Shown here in pieces: positions 24,129-32,944 of a stretch of 32,944 nucleotides of DNA (positions within the stretch are counted from its first letter, which is position 1; every line of letters begins with the position of its first letter). Made by a program: the position numbers and the translations under genes. Source of the DNA: Pseudonocardiales bacterium (lineage in GTDB: Bacteria; Actinomycetota; Actinomycetes; Mycobacteriales; Pseudonocardiaceae). The stretch covers positions 1-32,944 of the forward strand of contig QHBZ01000167.1 in NCBI GenBank assembly GCA_003244055.1, in the 5' to 3' direction. A model generated the notes under the pieces. The model was not told the origin of the DNA, did not search any database, and saw nothing but the letters and a program-made list of their open reading frames with translations.

Positions 24129-24962
24129 ACCGTGCCCCAGTCCTGAGAACAGGTCGCCTTCGGGTGCCGACGCTGCCGTCAGACCACGGGCTCGGATGTA
24201 GCTCTCCGTGCTGAACGCGTATGCGAACTGGCTGGCGGGGAGTTTCCCGGCCAGCGAAGAGTCGATCTGGCTGGCATGGGCGTGCAGCGCGGCCCGCTTC
24301 CGGTCGACGACTTGACTGACGTCGACGGTCGTCGTGATCCGCTGGTCGACGGATTCCAGCATCCGCAACATTTCCCCGGATGGCGCTGACCACTGGATAC
24401 CGACTTCGGCCAACGCCCGGTAAAGCCGCTGCCAATAGACACTGCCGTTAGCCTTGTAATACAGCTTTGCCACGACGTGTCCGGCATCTACTGCATAGGT
24501 CGTGACGCGAGCTGCCTGCACGTGGTCAGGGTGTCGGGTGCTATGCGGATCGTAGGTGACGACCACCTGCGGCTGATAACGTTCGATGAGTTGTGCGATC
24601 CGGTTGGCGGCATGCTCGACGGGCACACTGCAGAAAGCATTTTCCCGCTGTTGCAGGCCCCACTGCGCCATGCCGGAGTCGTGGTAGTCGAGTAGCTCGA
24701 GGTCTGAGACTCCCAGGTGTTCGCAGGCGCGGCGCAGCTCACCTTGCCGGATGGCCGCCACCTCGCGGGGGTCGTGGCCGTCCCCGCCTGGTTTGACGCC
24801 ACCGGGTCCGTCACCGAGATCCCCATCCGTGCACGTGACGACGATGGTTCGCACCCCGCGCAGGGCATAGTGCGCAAGGATGCCGCCGGTTGAGGTGGAC
24901 TCGTCATCGGGATGGGCATGGACGGCCATCAGCGTCAACGGTGACGCTGATGCGCTGCTCAT
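24114..24962 (-). CDS. PIG-L/LmbE-family deacetylase (mycothiol-type)
   Basis: A 282-residue zinc hydrolase. The zinc motif AHPDDE is at about residues 15-20 with HPDH near 150 (STRHPDHVQAARV); GGVKPGGDGHDPREVA and LLDYHDSGM are typical of the MshB/Mca branch that acts on GlcNAc-inositol or mycothiol conjugates. The true substrate cannot be assigned. ATG 24962 gives the usual short N-terminus before LTLMAVHAHPDDE; ATG 25043 would add 27 residues. The gene is divergent from the small Cys/His protein, with the LexA-like palindrome about 135 bp upstream of ATG 24962. Confidence 0.87.
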   Translation of the reverse strand: MSSASASPLTLMAVHAHPDDESTSTGGILAHYALRGVRTIVVTCTDGDLGDGPGGVKPGGDGHDPREVAAIRQGELRRACEHLGVSDLELLDYHDSGMAQWGLQQRENAFCSVPVEHAANRIAQLIERYQPQVVVTYDPHSTRHPDHVQAARVTTYAVDAGHVVAKLYYKANGSVYWQRLYRALAEVGIQWSAPSGEMLRMLESVDQRITTTVDVSQVVDRKRAALHAHASQIDSSLAGKLPASQFAYAFSTESYIRARGLTAASAPEGDLFSGLGHGLQLR

Positions 24963-25095
24963 AACCGAGCGCCTTGGTACGGGCGTGAACTCGACACCAT
25001 GGACGTTTTCGTCGTGCGGGATGTCAGTGTCCGCCGAGCTCATGACGTCGGCCGGGGTCGCTGCTCGCAGGTTGTCAGGGGTGCCCACTAGTTTT

Positions 25096-25108
25096 CGAAC
25101 ATATGTTC
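25096..25108. promoter_or_regulatory. LexA/SOS-box-like palindrome
   Basis: CGAACATATGTTC contains the perfect 12-bp palindrome GAACATATGTTC (25097-25108) and fits the actinobacterial SOS consensus CGAAC-N4-GTTCG except the final base. It lies 24 bp before ATG 25132, where a repressor would cover a promoter. The divergent PIG-L gene could also be affected. Confidence 0.65.
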
Positions 25109-25131
25109 TACTAAGGTACTGGGGGTGCGGG

Positions 25132-25431
25132 ATGGACGAGCGGTTGCGGCGAGTCTTGCGGGAGCGCGTGGAAGCGTACTTGCACGACGTCGAGCGGGTG
25201 CTCCGAGGGCCGGCGCCAGCGGCGGCCTGGCCTGCGGTGCGGGTTCGGCTGCTGCCGCTCGCCGCGGCCTGGCGATCCCTCCTGGCGCAACATGGCGCCA
25301 GCCTCCGCGGCCGTTGCCGGCATTGCGATCGCGCGTTCCGTCCGGGGCGCAACCGCCGCCCGCTGTGCTCGGTGTGGCGCACAGCGCACGCCCACCTGGT
25401 AGGCGGCTGGCCATCGGATGGTGGCAAGTGA
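25132..25431 (+). CDS. Small Cys/His protein, actinobacterial, function unknown
   Basis: A 99-residue basic protein. The N-terminal half is helical (MDERLRRVLRERVEAYLHDV), the C-terminal half has CRHCDRAF, then PLCSVWRTAHAHLVGGWP, a pattern C-x2-C ... C-x-V-W-x2-A-H that looks like a small zinc site. I recall similar short actinobacterial proteins ending in C-x-VW-x2-AH-x2-L but no function. ATG 25132 has GGGGGTGCGG just before it. The LexA-like palindrome directly upstream and uvrD1 nearby suggest a DNA-damage response role; that is inference. It converges on the M23 gene. Confidence 0.72.
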   Translation: MDERLRRVLRERVEAYLHDVERVLRGPAPAAAWPAVRVRLLPLAAAWRSLLAQHGASLRGRCRHCDRAFRPGRNRRPLCSVWRTAHAHLVGGWPSDGGK

Positions 25432-25448
25432 GCCGGCGAACAATGCCC

Positions 25449-26234
25449 TCAGAAGTCGATGCCGTGTTCGTGCAGCCAGATGATCGGGTTGATCTTCTTG
25501 CCGGCCGAATTCCACACTTCGAAGTGCAGGTGCGGCCCCGTCGAGTTCCCCCGGTTGCCCATCTCTGCGATCTCCTGGCCCGCTCGGACATTCTGACCCG
25601 CCACCACGAGGGAACGGTTGATGTGACCGTAGACAGTGATAAAGCCGTCGGAGTGTCGGATGCGTATCCAGAGACCGAAACCGCTGGCCGGTCCGGACTC
25701 CACGACCACGCCATCGGCTGCGGCCAGGATGGGCGTCCCGATGGCGTTTGCGAGGTCGATTCCGTAATGGAACGCTCCCCACCTGCCGCCGAATCCCGAC
25801 GTGAAGATCCCCTTCGTCGGCAGGACGAACAGAACCTTGCTGGCTGCGGCCTCCAGGGTGGCGCGCTCGGCCACGAGTCGTTGCCCCTTGGCCATCGCCT
25901 GCACGGCCTCGACCGCAGCGGGGTCTGTGGGTCGAGTGACCGGGAGGTACTCCGGTGCGGGTGCCGGGCCGCCGAAACCTATCGCCGACGACGCATCCTG
26001 CGCAGACGCCAACAAGGTGGCATCGTTGGAGATCGTGACGGCAGTGTGGTCGATCGTCTGACCTGCGGCCACAAAGGCGCCAGCGGCAACGGCTGCCACC
26101 ACCACCCGACCGCGCACGCTGGGGGAGGGAACCGTGATGCGCTGCGCCACCCCGACAATTGAGGTGGCAGGGCCCAGCGCCGCCTCAACGACCAGAGTTG
26201 GTCGATGGCCGCCTGGGGAGCGGTGTCGAGCCAA
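25449..26234 (-). CDS. M23-family peptidoglycan endopeptidase
   Basis: A 261-residue secreted or membrane-anchored peptidase. A hydrophobic segment at about 43-60 (RVVVAAVAAGAFVAAGQTID) would be the signal anchor. The catalytic M23 domain (about 135-255) has zinc ligands H156 and D160 (FHYGIDLAN), H204 (VYGHINR) and H235/H237 (GPHLHFEV). It would cut peptide cross-bridges in the cell wall. Equivalent to Rv0950c by position and sequence. The TTG start at 26234 is not certain; later GTG or ATG starts are possible before the anchor. The 474-bp gap upstream to the B12 gene holds no gene. Confidence 0.9.
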   Translation of the reverse strand: MARHRSPGGHRPTLVVEAALGPATSIVGVAQRITVPSPSVRGRVVVAAVAAGAFVAAGQTIDHTAVTISNDATLLASAQDASSAIGFGGPAPAPEYLPVTRPTDPAAVEAVQAMAKGQRLVAERATLEAAASKVLFVLPTKGIFTSGFGGRWGAFHYGIDLANAIGTPILAAADGVVVESGPASGFGLWIRIRHSDGFITVYGHINRSLVVAGQNVRAGQEIAEMGNRGNSTGPHLHFEVWNSAGKKINPIIWLHEHGIDF

Positions 26235-26708
26235 GACCTGCCTTCCCGTCTCAGGGAGTCCGTACTGATACCGGGCGGCTAGCGCCGCCGAACACGACCC
26301 GGTGCTGCCCCCGGGAGCTGGTGGGGACCAGCCCGCGATCGGCCGTGCTCGGACAGTGGCCGTGGACCGCGGGAACGTAACGGAGGGCGACCGGTGGGGG
26401 CAAGGCGCCGTTCCGCGATTCGTTCAGCCTTATCGGCCAGCGTCCGTTCTTGCGCGCTGGGCGGTCGGTCGTCCGGGAATTACGGGGCGGCGCTGGGCGC
26501 CAGGGTGCTCACAACGGTGCGCACGGCGCGGGGGTGCACCGGCAGCGACAGGTGCCCCACGTCGTCACCTCCCGACCCAGCTCGCGCTGCACTGCGCACG
26601 TCGCCGGTCAGCGCGGTGAGGACGCTGTAGTTGAGGCCGTACACCACTGCAGCTGGCCGGCGGGTTTATACCCGCACCATAATCTGGTCACGAGCTACGC
26701 TTGGCGCA
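26235..26708. other. Intergenic region between divergent M23 and B12-binding genes
   Basis: No credible gene is seen in this 474-bp stretch. It contains two DNA stems: GGCGGC/GCCGCC with loop TAGC (26275-26290), and GCTGGT/ACCAGC with loop GGGG (26317-26332). Neither has a T-run. Promoters for both flanking genes must lie here. I could not match a c-di-AMP (ydaO) or cobalamin riboswitch consensus. Confidence 0.5.
26696..26701 (+). promoter_or_regulatory. -10 element TACGCT before the B12-binding gene
   Basis: TACGCT fits TANNNT and ends 7 bp before ATG 26709, so the mRNA would begin at the start codon. No ribosome binding site is seen, which suggests a leaderless transcript. Confidence 0.45.
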
Positions 26709-27116
26709 ATGAGCGGACGTGTCCGTGTGGTCGTCGCCAAACCGGGACTTGATGGGCACGACCGCGGCGCCAAGGTCGTCGCGCGTGCCCTGCGCGACGC
26801 AGGTATGGAGGTCGTTTACACCGGCCTACACCAGACACCCGAGCAGATCGTGGAAACGGTGCTTCAGGAAGACGCCGACGCGGTAGGGCTATCGGTGCTT
26901 TCCGGCGCCCACATGACGCTGTTCGCCCGGGTCATCGAGCTGTTGGAGCGCGAGGGCGCGACGGATGTGCTGGTCTTCGGCGGTGGGATCATCCCTGAGC
27001 AGGACATCCCGGCGCTCACCAAGCTCGGGGTGGCCAAGGTTTTCACCCCGGGCGCCACCACCTACGAGATCGTCGACTGGGTGCGCGGCGCGTTGGCCGC
27101 TGCCTCAGTAGAGTGA
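26709..27116 (+). CDS. Stand-alone cobalamin (B12)-binding domain protein
   Basis: A 135-residue protein that is entirely a B12-binding Rossmann-like domain of the acyl-CoA mutase type. The DxHxxG motif is D15-G20 with H17 as lower axial cobalt ligand ([19 protein letters not shown]), then [25 protein letters not shown] and [10 protein letters not shown]. This is the small-subunit form, as in IcmB (about 136 residues), and needs a separate large mutase subunit not found here. It sits 58 bp before sucC, where succinyl-CoA is used; a mutase making succinyl-CoA would fit. ATG 26709 is chosen over upstream starts since the domain begins at once. Confidence 0.9.
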   Translation: MSGRVRVVVAKPGLDGHDRGAKVVARALRDAGMEVVYTGLHQTPEQIVETVLQEDADAVGLSVLSGAHMTLFARVIELLEREGATDVLVFGGGIIPEQDIPALTKLGVAKVFTPGATTYEIVDWVRGALAAASVE

Positions 27117-27174
27117 TCTTCTTCACGAGTGCCGGTGGACCGCTGGTGGGGAGTAGCTGGATAGGGTCGACGGC

Positions 27175-28374
<1,200 letters not shown>

Positions 28375-28377
28375 CCG

Positions 28378-29265
28378 GTGGCAATCTTCCTCACCAAGGA
28401 CTCGAAGATCATCGTTCAGGGGATGACCGGCTCAGAGGGTCGCAAACACACCCAGCGGATGCTCGATGCGGGTAGCCAGGTCGTCGGCGGGGTCACGCCT
28501 GGCAAGGCCGGCCAGACGGTCGATTTCAACGGCGCAGCGTTGCCGGTGTTCGGCTCGGTGGCTGGGTCGATGGCCGCTACCGGCGCCGATGTCAGCGTGG
28601 TGTTCGTTCCTCCTCGCTTTGCCAAGGCCGCGGTCGGCGAGGCGATCGATGCCGGAATCGGACTGGTGGTGGTGATCACCGAGGGAATCCCGGTGCACGA
28701 CACCGTCGGCTTCTGCGCGCAGGCGAGCAACCCGGCACGGACCCGCGTCGTCGGCCCGAACTGTCCTGGGGTGATCAGTCCGGGCTCCTCGAACGCGGGG
28801 ATCATCCCCGCTGACATCACCGGACCGGGCCGGATCGGTCTGGTGTCCAAGTCCGGCACCCTGACCTATCAGATGATGTTCGAGCTGCGCGATATCGGTT
28901 TCTCCACCTGCGTGGGAATCGGTGGTGACCCGGTTATCGGCACTACTCATATCGATGCTCTGCAGGCCTTTGAAGAGGACCCCGACACCGCGGCTGTGGT
29001 GATGATCGGAGAGATCGGCGGGGACGCCGAGGAGCGCGCCGCCGACTACATCAAAGCCAACATCACCAAACCGGTAGTCGGTTACATCGCTGGCTTCACT
29101 GCCCCCGAAGGTAAGACCATGGGCCATGCGGGCGCCATTGTCTCCGGTTCCGCCGGCACCGCCGAAGCCAAGAAGGACGCCTTGGAGGCGGCCGGTGTTG
29201 CGGTCGGCAAGACACCCAGTGACACCGCAAAACTGATGCGCAAGATCATCAAGTCGCTAGCCTAA
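28378..29265 (+). CDS. sucD: Succinyl-CoA synthetase alpha subunit
   Basis: A 295-residue subunit with the CoA-binding N-terminus ([19 protein letters not shown]), [19 protein letters not shown] and the phospho-accepting H250 in GHAGAIVSG. It forms the active enzyme with SucC, with which it is a tight operon (3-bp gap). GTG 28378 is the start. A 9-bp hairpin lies 24 bp after the stop. Confidence 0.97.
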   Translation: MAIFLTKDSKIIVQGMTGSEGRKHTQRMLDAGSQVVGGVTPGKAGQTVDFNGAALPVFGSVAGSMAATGADVSVVFVPPRFAKAAVGEAIDAGIGLVVVITEGIPVHDTVGFCAQASNPARTRVVGPNCPGVISPGSSNAGIIPADITGPGRIGLVSKSGTLTYQMMFELRDIGFSTCVGIGGDPVIGTTHIDALQAFEEDPDTAAVVMIGEIGGDAEERAADYIKANITKPVVGYIAGFTAPEGKTMGHAGAIVSGSAGTAEAKKDALEAAGVAVGKTPSDTAKLMRKIIKSLA

Positions 29266-29288
29266 CCCCGGTTGGTTGCCCTTCAAGT

Positions 29289-29309
29289 ACCGCCAACCCG
29301 GTTGGCGGT
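29289..29309 (+). terminator. Hairpin after sucD
   Basis: ACCGCCAAC and GTTGGCGGT form a perfect 9-bp stem with loop CCG, 23 bp after the sucD stop. No T-run follows. It is a reasonable terminator candidate for this GC-rich genome. Confidence 0.5.
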
Positions 29310-29422
29310 GGCCTCCAACCTCGCCGGGAGCCGGGGCCGCGATAGCCCGATCCGGTTACATGAGTGGCGCGTCGGCACGGTGATCGCCTCGGGGGCTGCA
29401 AACGGCTGCGAGGGTGGGGATC

Positions 29423-30742
29423 ATGCTGTCGCCGCTGGTGTCCGACGAACCGGCCCAGGTGCTGGCAGGTAACGCCGCTCGCCCTGGTTGGGCCACGCTG
29501 ATCGGTGCCGCCTGCCTACCCGCCGTCGCCGGTTACCTAGCCGCTGCCGTGGCGCTGGCGATGCTCACCGCGGGCGGTGGATCGGGCAGCTCCGTGGCGG
29601 AGGTGGCTCGGATGGGGGCGGCGGGCTGGTTGGCCGCGCACCACGTGCCCCTGACCATCGAGGGCGCCCCGCTCGGCGTGTTGCCGCTGCTGCCCATGCT
29701 GCTGATCGGCGCGCTGGTCGCTCGCGGCGCGGCCGGGGTGGCGGGCCGGTCCGGAATGAACCAGCCCGCCGACGCCGGTTGGGTGGCCGCGACGATCGCC
29801 GGTACCCACGGCGTCATGGGTGCTGTCCTGGCCCTGGTTGCCACCCCGGCGACCGTCATCGCGGATCCCGCACAGGCCGCGGTCGGTTGCGCGCTGGTCG
29901 CTGGTGTCGCTGCGGGTCTGGGCCTGGCGAGGCCCTGCGGGTTGCTGCCCGCGGCGCTGAAAAGCACTCCCGGATGGGTGCGGCCCGGCCTGGAGGCAGG
30001 GTTGTGGGGGCTGGCGGTTGCGCTCACCGCCGGCTTCGCCACGGTGTTGATAGCACTGGTGGTGTCCGCGCCTGAGGTCGTCCAGATGTCGGGATCCGAT
30101 GCCGGCACCGTCCTCGGGCTGACCGTCCTGTCGATCGGGTACCTGCCCAACGCGGCGATCGCCGGACTGTCGTGGCTGGCCGGACCTGGCATCTCAGTAG
30201 GGGCGTTGTCGGTCAGCGCGGTCGCCGCGCACGCCGGTCCCGTGCCGGCGGTCCCGCTGCTCGCCGCGCTGCCGCAGGGACCTGCACAGCCCTGGTGGGC
30301 TGCTGTACTTGCGGTGCCGCTGCTGGTCGGCGCCGCGGTGGGGCGCCGTTGCGTCGCAGCCGGTCCCGATCTGCCGCAGCGGTTGCGGGTTCTCGGGGTG
30401 GCCGCCTCGGTGCTTGCGCTCGGGAGTGCAGTGCTCGGCGCGCTGGCCGGCGGGCGGCTCGGCGCTGGCGCGTTCGACCCGGTCGAAATCCCGTACGGGA
30501 TCCTGATGGTCGCTGTGCTGGCCGCGACGCTGGCAGGTGGCTGCGCCGCCACGCTGTGCCCGTTCCCAGGCGCGCGCACTGAACTCACCACCGACACAGA
30601 CACCGATCAGCACAGCCCAGAACCCGGCGATAAGGTCGACCCCGACGGGGGCAACCCTGCCCATCCCGAGCTCAACAGCAGTGCTGCCACGGCGGGCGCA
30701 GACAGCTCTGCTGTTGAGCTCGGGGGGACCAGCGCTCAGTGA
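29423..30742 (+). CDS. perM: DUF6350 membrane protein, PerM-like (cell division)
   Basis: A 439-residue multi-pass protein with about ten hydrophobic segments and a polar C-terminal tail rich in D/T/S/P. Its place after sucCD matches Rv0955 (PerM) of M. tuberculosis, known there to support cell division and survival in chronic infection. ATG 29423 (GGTGGGGA before it) is chosen over GTG 29414, 9 bp upstream. The tail's DNA holds a 17-bp inverted repeat. The name rests on position and topology; sequence-level identity is only moderate as far as I can judge. Confidence 0.78.
   Translation: MLSPLVSDEPAQVLAGNAARPGWATLIGAACLPAVAGYLAAAVALAMLTAGGGSGSSVAEVARMGAAGWLAAHHVPLTIEGAPLGVLPLLPMLLIGALVARGAAGVAGRSGMNQPADAGWVAATIAGTHGVMGAVLALVATPATVIADPAQAAVGCALVAGVAAGLGLARPCGLLPAALKSTPGWVRPGLEAGLWGLAVALTAGFATVLIALVVSAPEVVQMSGSDAGTVLGLTVLSIGYLPNAAIAGLSWLAGPGISVGALSVSAVAAHAGPVPAVPLLAALPQGPAQPWWAAVLAVPLLVGAAVGRRCVAAGPDLPQRLRVLGVAASVLALGSAVLGALAGGRLGAGAFDPVEIPYGILMVAVLAATLAGGCAATLCPFPGARTELTTDTDTDQHSPEPGDKVDPDGGNPAHPELNSSAATAGADSSAVELGGTSAQ
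30665..30724. repeat. 17-bp perfect inverted repeat at the end of perM
   Basis: CCCGAGCTCAACAGCAG (30665-30681) is matched exactly in inverted form by CTGCTGTTGAGCTCGGG (30708-30724), with a 26-base loop. It lies inside the last coding bases of perM, whose stop is 18 bp further. There is no T-run. Confidence 0.85.
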
Positions 30743-30812
30743 CGCGGGAAGTGCGGCTGTGGACCCGTACACTCGGCCGAACGGCACTGCGGGATCGCGG
30801 CGAGGGAGCGGG

Positions 30813-32105
30813 ATGGCCAAGGGTGCAGGTTCCGGCGGCAATGACGCGGACGTGATCGTGGTGGGGGCGGGGCCTGCCGGTTCCGCGGCTGCCGCGTACC
30901 TGGCCCGCGCCGGGCTGGACGTGTTGTTGCTGGAGAAGTCCACGTTTCCCCGGGAGAAGGTGTGTGGGGACGGGCTGACCCCCCGAGGTGTGAAGCAGCT
31001 GATCGACTTGGGCATCGATACCAGTACCGAAGCCGGCTGGTTGCACAACCGGGGTCTGCGGGTGGTGGGCGGCGGCGTGACGATCGAACTGCCCTGGCCC
31101 GATCTGGCCAGCTTCCCGCCCTACGGCGCGGTGCGGACCCGGCTGGACTTCGACGAGATGCTGGCGCGCCACGCCGAGAAGGCCGGCGCACGGCTCCATG
31201 AACAGAACACGGTCACCGAGGCGATCACCGACCAGCGCACCGGCCGCGTCACCGGGGTGAGAGGTAAGCAGGGGCCGGACAAGCAACCGATGGAATACCG
31301 CGCTCCGCTCACGCTGGCCTGCGACGGGGTCAGCGCGCGGCTCGCGCTCAGCCTCGGGATGGACAAACGCGACGACCGGCCGATGGGTGTCGCGGTCCGT
31401 CGCTACTACACCAGCCCCCGCACCGACGACGACTTCCTGGAAAGCCACCTGGAACTCTGGGACCACACCATCCCCGAGCAGCCCAGGCTGCTGCCCGGCT
31501 ACGGTTGGATCTTCGGCATGGGCGATGGAACGTCCAATGTCGGGCTGGGGATCCTGTCGACGTCGACGGCGTATGGCAAAACTGACTACCGGGCGCTGCT
31601 GCGGTCCTGGTTGGACGGCACGCCGGCCGAGTGGGGCTTTCGCGAGGACAATGCCGCAGGCAAGATCGCCGGGGCGGCCCTGCCGATGGGTTTCAACCGC
31701 ACTCCGCACTACCGTGACGGGTTGCTGCTGGTCGGGGATGCCGGCGGCATGGTTAATTCGTTCAATGGCGAGGGCATCGCCTATGCGATGCAGTCCGCGC
31801 GGCTTGCCTCGGAGTGCGCGATCCAGGCATTGGCCCGACCCGACGGGCCGGCTCGCGAGCACGCGTTGCGGCGTTACCCCACTGCGTTGCGCGAGGAGTT
31901 GGGCGGCTATTTCCGGTTGGGCAACGCGTTCAGCCGCTTGATCGGCCACCCGCAGGTCATGCGAGCCGCTACCCGCCACGGCTTGAAGCGAGCGACGCTG
32001 ATGCGCTTCCTGCTCAAGCTGCTGGCCAACCTCTACGACACCCGGGACGGCGACACGATGGACCGGGTGATCACAGCGATGACCCGGCTGACGCCCAGCG
32101 TGTGA
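30813..32105 (+). CDS. Geranylgeranyl reductase family FAD protein (menaquinone side chain)
   Basis: A 430-residue flavoprotein of the digeranylgeranyl/geranylgeranyl reductase family. It has the FAD-binding GAGPAGSAAAAYLARAG (about 18-34), KVCGDGLTPRG (about 49-59), and the second FAD motif LLLVGDAGGMVNSFNGEGI. In actinobacteria such enzymes (MenJ-like) reduce an isoprene unit of menaquinone. The next gene is nuoA, and complex I reduces menaquinone; the same pairing is known in Streptomyces. ATG 30813 has GAGGGAG before it. Reading frames before the ATG run over the perM end and are shadows. TACACT at 30768-30773 may be its -10. Confidence 0.9.
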   Translation: MAKGAGSGGNDADVIVVGAGPAGSAAAAYLARAGLDVLLLEKSTFPREKVCGDGLTPRGVKQLIDLGIDTSTEAGWLHNRGLRVVGGGVTIELPWPDLASFPPYGAVRTRLDFDEMLARHAEKAGARLHEQNTVTEAITDQRTGRVTGVRGKQGPDKQPMEYRAPLTLACDGVSARLALSLGMDKRDDRPMGVAVRRYYTSPRTDDDFLESHLELWDHTIPEQPRLLPGYGWIFGMGDGTSNVGLGILSTSTAYGKTDYRALLRSWLDGTPAEWGFREDNAAGKIAGAALPMGFNRTPHYRDGLLLVGDAGGMVNSFNGEGIAYAMQSARLASECAIQALARPDGPAREHALRRYPTALREELGGYFRLGNAFSRLIGHPQVMRAATRHGLKRATLMRFLLKLLANLYDTRDGDTMDRVITAMTRLTPSV

Positions 32106-32149
32106 TCGACACACGTGGCGACCGGGATAATGCCTGATCGGGGCCAGAT

Positions 32150-32168
32150 TTAGGTTAGCCTCAGGGCA
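32150..32168. promoter_or_regulatory. IdeR/DtxR iron-box-like sequence before nuoA
   Basis: TTAGGTTAGCCTCAGGGCA at 32150-32168 matches the iron-box consensus TTAGGTTAGSCTAACCTAA at 14 of 19 positions; the first 12 are all identical, the right half is poor. It lies 65 bp before the nuoA start, so a metal-dependent regulator could act on the nuo operon. Confidence 0.4.
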
Positions 32169-32232
32169 CCGCGTGACCGGTCCGCACGTAGGGTAGGTGG
32201 GGACTTACGAGACGCCGAAGGAGGGGACGCTA

Positions 32233-32598
32233 GTGCTGCAGCCCTATTTTCCCCTCGTACTGCTGCTCCTGCTCGCCGGAGGTTTCGCGGTCTTCTCCAT
32301 CGTCGCGGCGCCGCATATCGGACCGCGCCGCTACAACAGGGCCAAGCTCGATGCCTACGAGTGCGGTATCGAGCCGTCCCCGCAACCGGTGGCGGGAGCC
32401 GGGCGGATGCCGGTGGCGTACTACCTCACCGCGATGCTGTTCATCCTGTTCGACATCGAGATGGTGTTCTTGTACCCGTTCGCGGTGGCCGCCGACTCCC
32501 TGGGCATCTTCGGCCTGGTGGAAATCGTTCTGTTCATCGTGACGCTCGGCTTCGCCTACGCCTACGTGTGGCGCCGCGGCGGGCTGGACTGGAACTGA
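32233..32598 (+). CDS. nuoA: NADH-quinone oxidoreductase subunit A
   Basis: A 121-residue membrane subunit of complex I with three helices (about 6-27, 61-81, 89-110). The loop with [17 protein letters not shown] (the redox-responsive Cys loop) and [19 protein letters not shown] are the family's signatures. GTG 32233 is chosen for GGAGGGG a few bases upstream (GAAGGAGGGG ends at 32226); an in-frame start at 32197 adds 12 unconserved residues. It opens the nuo operon; nuoB starts 2 bp after its stop. Confidence 0.96.
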   Translation: MLQPYFPLVLLLLLAGGFAVFSIVAAPHIGPRRYNRAKLDAYECGIEPSPQPVAGAGRMPVAYYLTAMLFILFDIEMVFLYPFAVAADSLGIFGLVEIVLFIVTLGFAYAYVWRRGGLDWN

Positions 32599-32600
32599 TC

Positions 32601-32944
<344 letters not shown>

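Noticed and set aside
24963-25427. N-terminal extension of the PIG-L gene to 25427
   Set aside because: It would run antisense through the small Cys/His gene and the LexA-like box; the family begins at about ATG 24962.
26226-26245. Cobalamin riboswitch fragment (AGCCAAGACCTGCC resembles a B12 box)
   Set aside because: It lies at the M23 start on the wrong side of the gap, and the other conserved boxes are absent.
26235-26460. c-di-AMP (ydaO-type) riboswitch before the M23 peptidase
   Set aside because: Such riboswitches often precede cell-wall hydrolases, but the conserved GACAGCTAACCTCG-like core is not found on the minus strand.
30672-32114. Long minus-strand reading frame opposite the geranylgeranyl reductase
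   Set aside because: Arg/Gly/His-rich composition without any domain; it mirrors the codon bias of the true plus-strand gene.

Overview
The window is about 33 kb of GC-rich (roughly 70%) actinobacterial chromosome. Third-position GC bias, many GTG starts, overlapping ATGA/GTGA gene junctions, probably leaderless mRNAs and a mycothiol-type PIG-L deacetylase all fit this. The block from chorismate mutase to PerM (21.1-30.7 kb) has the gene order I recall for Mycobacterium tuberculosis Rv0948c-Rv0955, so a member of the Mycobacteriales/Pseudonocardiales is likely. No genus is claimed.

Region by region. (1) 1-3.3 kb: one-carbon genes: the 3' part of ahcY, then fhs and fchA, translationally coupled. 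(2) 3.3-9.6 kb: an accessory patch. It holds a VapBC toxin-antitoxin pair, a rearrangement scar (5'-truncated peptide deformylase, intact DUF6879 gene, 3'-truncated BTAD/AAA regulator), a MOSC protein, an APC permease with a frameshift, and a Phd/RelE pair. (3) 9.6-11.5 kb: a GAF histidine kinase and NarL-type regulator. (4) 11.6-15.5 kb: TetR regulator, a homocysteine methyltransferase/MetF fusion and a coupled PucR regulator. (5) 15.5-19.1 kb: two divergent units around a palindromic operator: PspC membrane proteins, and a PspC-fused histidine kinase with a LuxR regulator. (6) 19.1-21.1 kb: a membrane Ser/Thr kinase and a small membrane protein. (7) 21.1-30.7 kb: AroQ chorismate mutase, UvrD1/PcrA helicase, PIG-L deacetylase, a small Cys/His protein behind a LexA-like box, M23 peptidase, B12-binding protein, sucC, sucD and perM. 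(8) 30.8-32.9 kb: menaquinone-type geranylgeranyl reductase, nuoA and the start of nuoB.

The best candidate for an undescribed regulatory system is the leader of the chorismate mutase gene (minus strand, 21.48-21.64 kb). A 15-codon reading frame encodes Phe-Phe-Tyr-Gly-Tyr, using TTT codons that are rare in such DNA. It overlaps an 11-bp hairpin and is followed by a 13-bp terminator-like hairpin ending in TTTT, all before the aroQ start. This is the layout of a ribosome-mediated Phe/Tyr attenuator. Other regulatory signals are a LexA/SOS-like palindrome at 25.1 kb, an iron-box-like sequence before nuoA, a 17-bp perfect inverted repeat at the end of perM, and paired TGATCA repeats before fhs. 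The MetF half of the methyltransferase fusion appears to have lost its catalytic residues.
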